Assembly (NCBI GenBank): GCA_017617995.1
Contig: JAFZVE010000045.1
Span: 1 to 64,000, forward strand
DNA length: 64,000 nt
Direction of reading: 5' to 3'
Source of the DNA: Clostridiales bacterium
Lineage (GTDB): Bacteria; Bacillota; Clostridia; Saccharofermentanales; Saccharofermentanaceae
Below are positions 63,003 through 64,000 of this stretch, piece after piece. A model generated the notes under the pieces. It saw nothing but the letters and a program-made list of their open reading frames with translations. It did not search any database and was not told the origin of the DNA. Positions within the stretch are counted from its first letter, which is position 1, and each line of letters starts with the position of its first letter. Position numbers and translations under genes: made by a program.

Positions 63003-63358
63003 ATTCCGTCCATCTTGGCTGTTTTTCCCTTTTGAGACGGAAAACGGAAACGCAAGCAGTGGCCTTTTCCGTCTGTTTTTCCAAAAATGCCATATAGGGA
63101 CGGAAAATGATTCCAAAGATTTGCGTCATTTCCGTCCGTTTGAGAGAAAAGTGCTATTTCGGACGGAAATAACTGATAGAACAAGAAGCAATTTCCGTCC
63201 CTTTTTGGTAGTTTTCAAAAAGAAGACGGAATCAGAAAAGAAAATCTTCAGATTTTTCCGTCCCATATTCGAGATTCTATAGAAAAAGACGGAAACCGGT
63301 GTTTTGACTAATTCTTTTTTCCGTCCCATTTCAGCAAAATGCGGAATATGGACAGAAA
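63003..63358 (+). repeat. 63-bp array of alternating TTTCCGTCC / GGACGGAAA boxes
   Basis: Twelve 9-bp boxes. TTTCCGTCC-type boxes start at 63003, 63066, 63129, 63192, 63255 and 63318. The inverse GGACGGAAA-type boxes start at 63035, 63098, 63161, 63224, 63287 and 63350. The period is exactly 63 bp for both sets, and neighbouring boxes are 32 and 31 bp apart in turn. Inner spacers are 23 nt and outer ones 22 nt, and they share no sequence. Six boxes are perfect or carry one change at an end (ATTCCGTCC, TTTCCGTCT, AGACGGAAA, AGACGGAAT, GGACAGAAA). The array fills the gap between a terminator and larB. No promoter could be identified in it. It is not a CRISPR and not a known transposon end. Confidence 0.92.
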
Positions 63359-63387
63359 TGCAGATACGCAGTGGTATCGGAGGAGAC

Positions 63388-64000
63388 ATGAACACACAGA
63401 TCAAACAGATTCTGGAAGCAGTTGAACGCGGCGAGATGACTTCAGATGAAGCTCTTCTGAAACTGAAAGCTGCGCCTTTCGAAGATCTCGGCTATGCGAA
63501 AGTGGATCATCACCGCGGGATCCGCCAGGGCGTACCGGAAGTGATCTATGGCGCGGGCAAGACACCGGAACAGATCATCGGTATTCTCGATGCCATGTAC
63601 CAAAATGGCCAGGAAAGTGTACTGATCACGCGTATCTCCGAAGAGAAAGCGGCAGCTCTGGAAGCACACTACGGCACAACTGTGAGCCTTCCCTTCACCT
63701 ACTATAAAGATGCCCGCATCGCTCTTTACGGCACACCTCCCGTAGCAGATGGAATAGGAAAAATCGTCGTAGCCACAGGTGGGACCAGCGACATTCCCGT
63801 CGCGGAGGAAGCGGCCGTCACCGCCGAGAGTCTCGGCAACGAAGTGGTCCGACTCTATGACGTTGGCGTCGCCGGACTGCACCGTCTCCTTTCTCACAAA
63901 GAAGAAATAATGTCCGCAAGCGTCATCATCGCGATCGCAGGCATGGAGGGCGCGCTCGCCAGTGTGATCGGCGGACTTGCCGACTGTCCCGTCATCGCCG
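63388..64000 (+). CDS. larB: LarB, nickel-pincer cofactor biosynthesis (3' end cut)
   Basis: 204 residues visible up to the window edge (family length about 250). GGAGGAG precedes the ATG. The N-terminal EAVERGEMTSDEALLKLK and GYAKVDHHRGIRQGVPEVIYG, followed by KIVVATGGTSDIPVAEEAA and VVRLYDVGVAGLHRLL, match LarB, the PurE-like carboxylase/hydrolase that starts nickel-pincer nucleotide synthesis from nicotinic acid adenine dinucleotide. This cofactor serves LarA-type lactate racemases and related enzymes. larC and larE are probably beyond the edge. The 63-bp array lies directly upstream. Confidence 0.93.
   Translation, partial: MNTQIKQILEAVERGEMTSDEALLKLKAAPFEDLGYAKVDHHRGIRQGVPEVIYGAGKTPEQIIGILDAMYQNGQESVLITRISEEKAAALEAHYGTTVSLPFTYYKDARIALYGTPPVADGIGKIVVATGGTSDIPVAEEAAVTAESLGNEVVRLYDVGVAGLHRLLSHKEEIMSASVIIAIAGMEGALASVIGGLADCPVIA

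Noticed and set aside
63003..63358. CRISPR array
   Set aside because: Repeats are only 9 bp and alternate in orientation; CRISPR repeats are 23-47 bp in one orientation, and no cas gene is present.
63004..63358. Repeat protein with 21-residue period (units FRPxxxxxxxxTE)
   Set aside because: The period is a multiple of three, so every frame shows a 21-residue pattern. The plus frame has a TAG at 63280 and no start codon, and the minus-strand open frames lie in two different phases. Only the nine box bases are conserved, which fits DNA or RNA sites.

Overview
The window looks like a chromosomal segment of an anaerobic Firmicute of class Clostridia (Lachnospirales/Oscillospirales-like, GC close to 50%). 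The evidence is AGGAGG-type ribosome binding sites, TTGACA/TATAAT-type promoters, a butyrate kinase gene, a Znu-type zinc importer, a BlaI/M56 pair, and at least 13 predicted lipoproteins with Gram-positive lipoboxes. I saw no rRNA or tRNA gene, no recognisable transposase, no phage genes and no CRISPR array.

Layout. 1-7.5 kb: an envelope cluster (membrane-anchored fragment, LemA, DUF3137, DUF5050-like lipoprotein), a propeller plus solute-binding lipoprotein, and a YD-repeat-like lipoprotein. 7.6-18 kb: mostly single housekeeping or accessory genes (HEAT-repeat protein, NodB deacetylase, GrpB, AraC/GyrI-like regulator, GNAT, NUDIX, PPOX-like, serine hydrolase lipoprotein, histidine phosphatase, hypoxanthine-DNA glycosylase). 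18.1-20.1 kb: a BlaI/M56-peptidase/lipoprotein operon with a clear nested operator. 20.2-27.8 kb: zinc-ribbon membrane protein, GH36 alpha-galactosidase, a membrane protein carrying an L7/L12-like segment, and a lipoprotein with a gluzincin-type metallopeptidase signature. 28-31 kb: XRE-TPR regulator and ABC exporter. 30.8-34.4 kb: a five-gene zinc uptake operon behind a near-consensus promoter. 34.6-48.4 kb: a diguanylate cyclase, a MacB/FtsX-type ABC system, possible immunity-like small genes, an AI-2E family exporter, and a translationally linked pair (sugar-binding-like sensor plus FIST-EAL phosphodiesterase). 48.5-54.7 kb: a decaying locus of solute-binding lipoprotein copies, three of them remnants, with GGACA-N4-TGTCC palindromes and an AbiE toxin-antitoxin pair. 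55-57.7 kb: the buk-pta-phosphoesterase operon. 57.8-63 kb: a large GLUG-like lipoprotein, a second zinc-ribbon membrane protein and two small membrane proteins. 63.4 kb to the edge: larB (nickel-pincer cofactor synthesis), cut by the window end.

The most unusual object is the non-coding array at 63003-63358, between a terminator and larB. Six units of exactly 63 bp each carry a TTTCCGTCC box and its inverse GGACGGAAA. The twelve boxes therefore alternate in orientation every 31/32 bp (three helical turns), while the 22-23 nt between boxes are unrelated. It fits no standard repeat class and is the best candidate here for an undescribed system.

The genes share three themes. First, surface sensing and solute binding by unknown lipoproteins. 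Second, signalling through c-di-GMP (one cyclase, one phosphodiesterase with its own sensor). Third, metal homeostasis (zinc import, nickel cofactor). All functions are assigned from sequence inspection only; no database search was possible.
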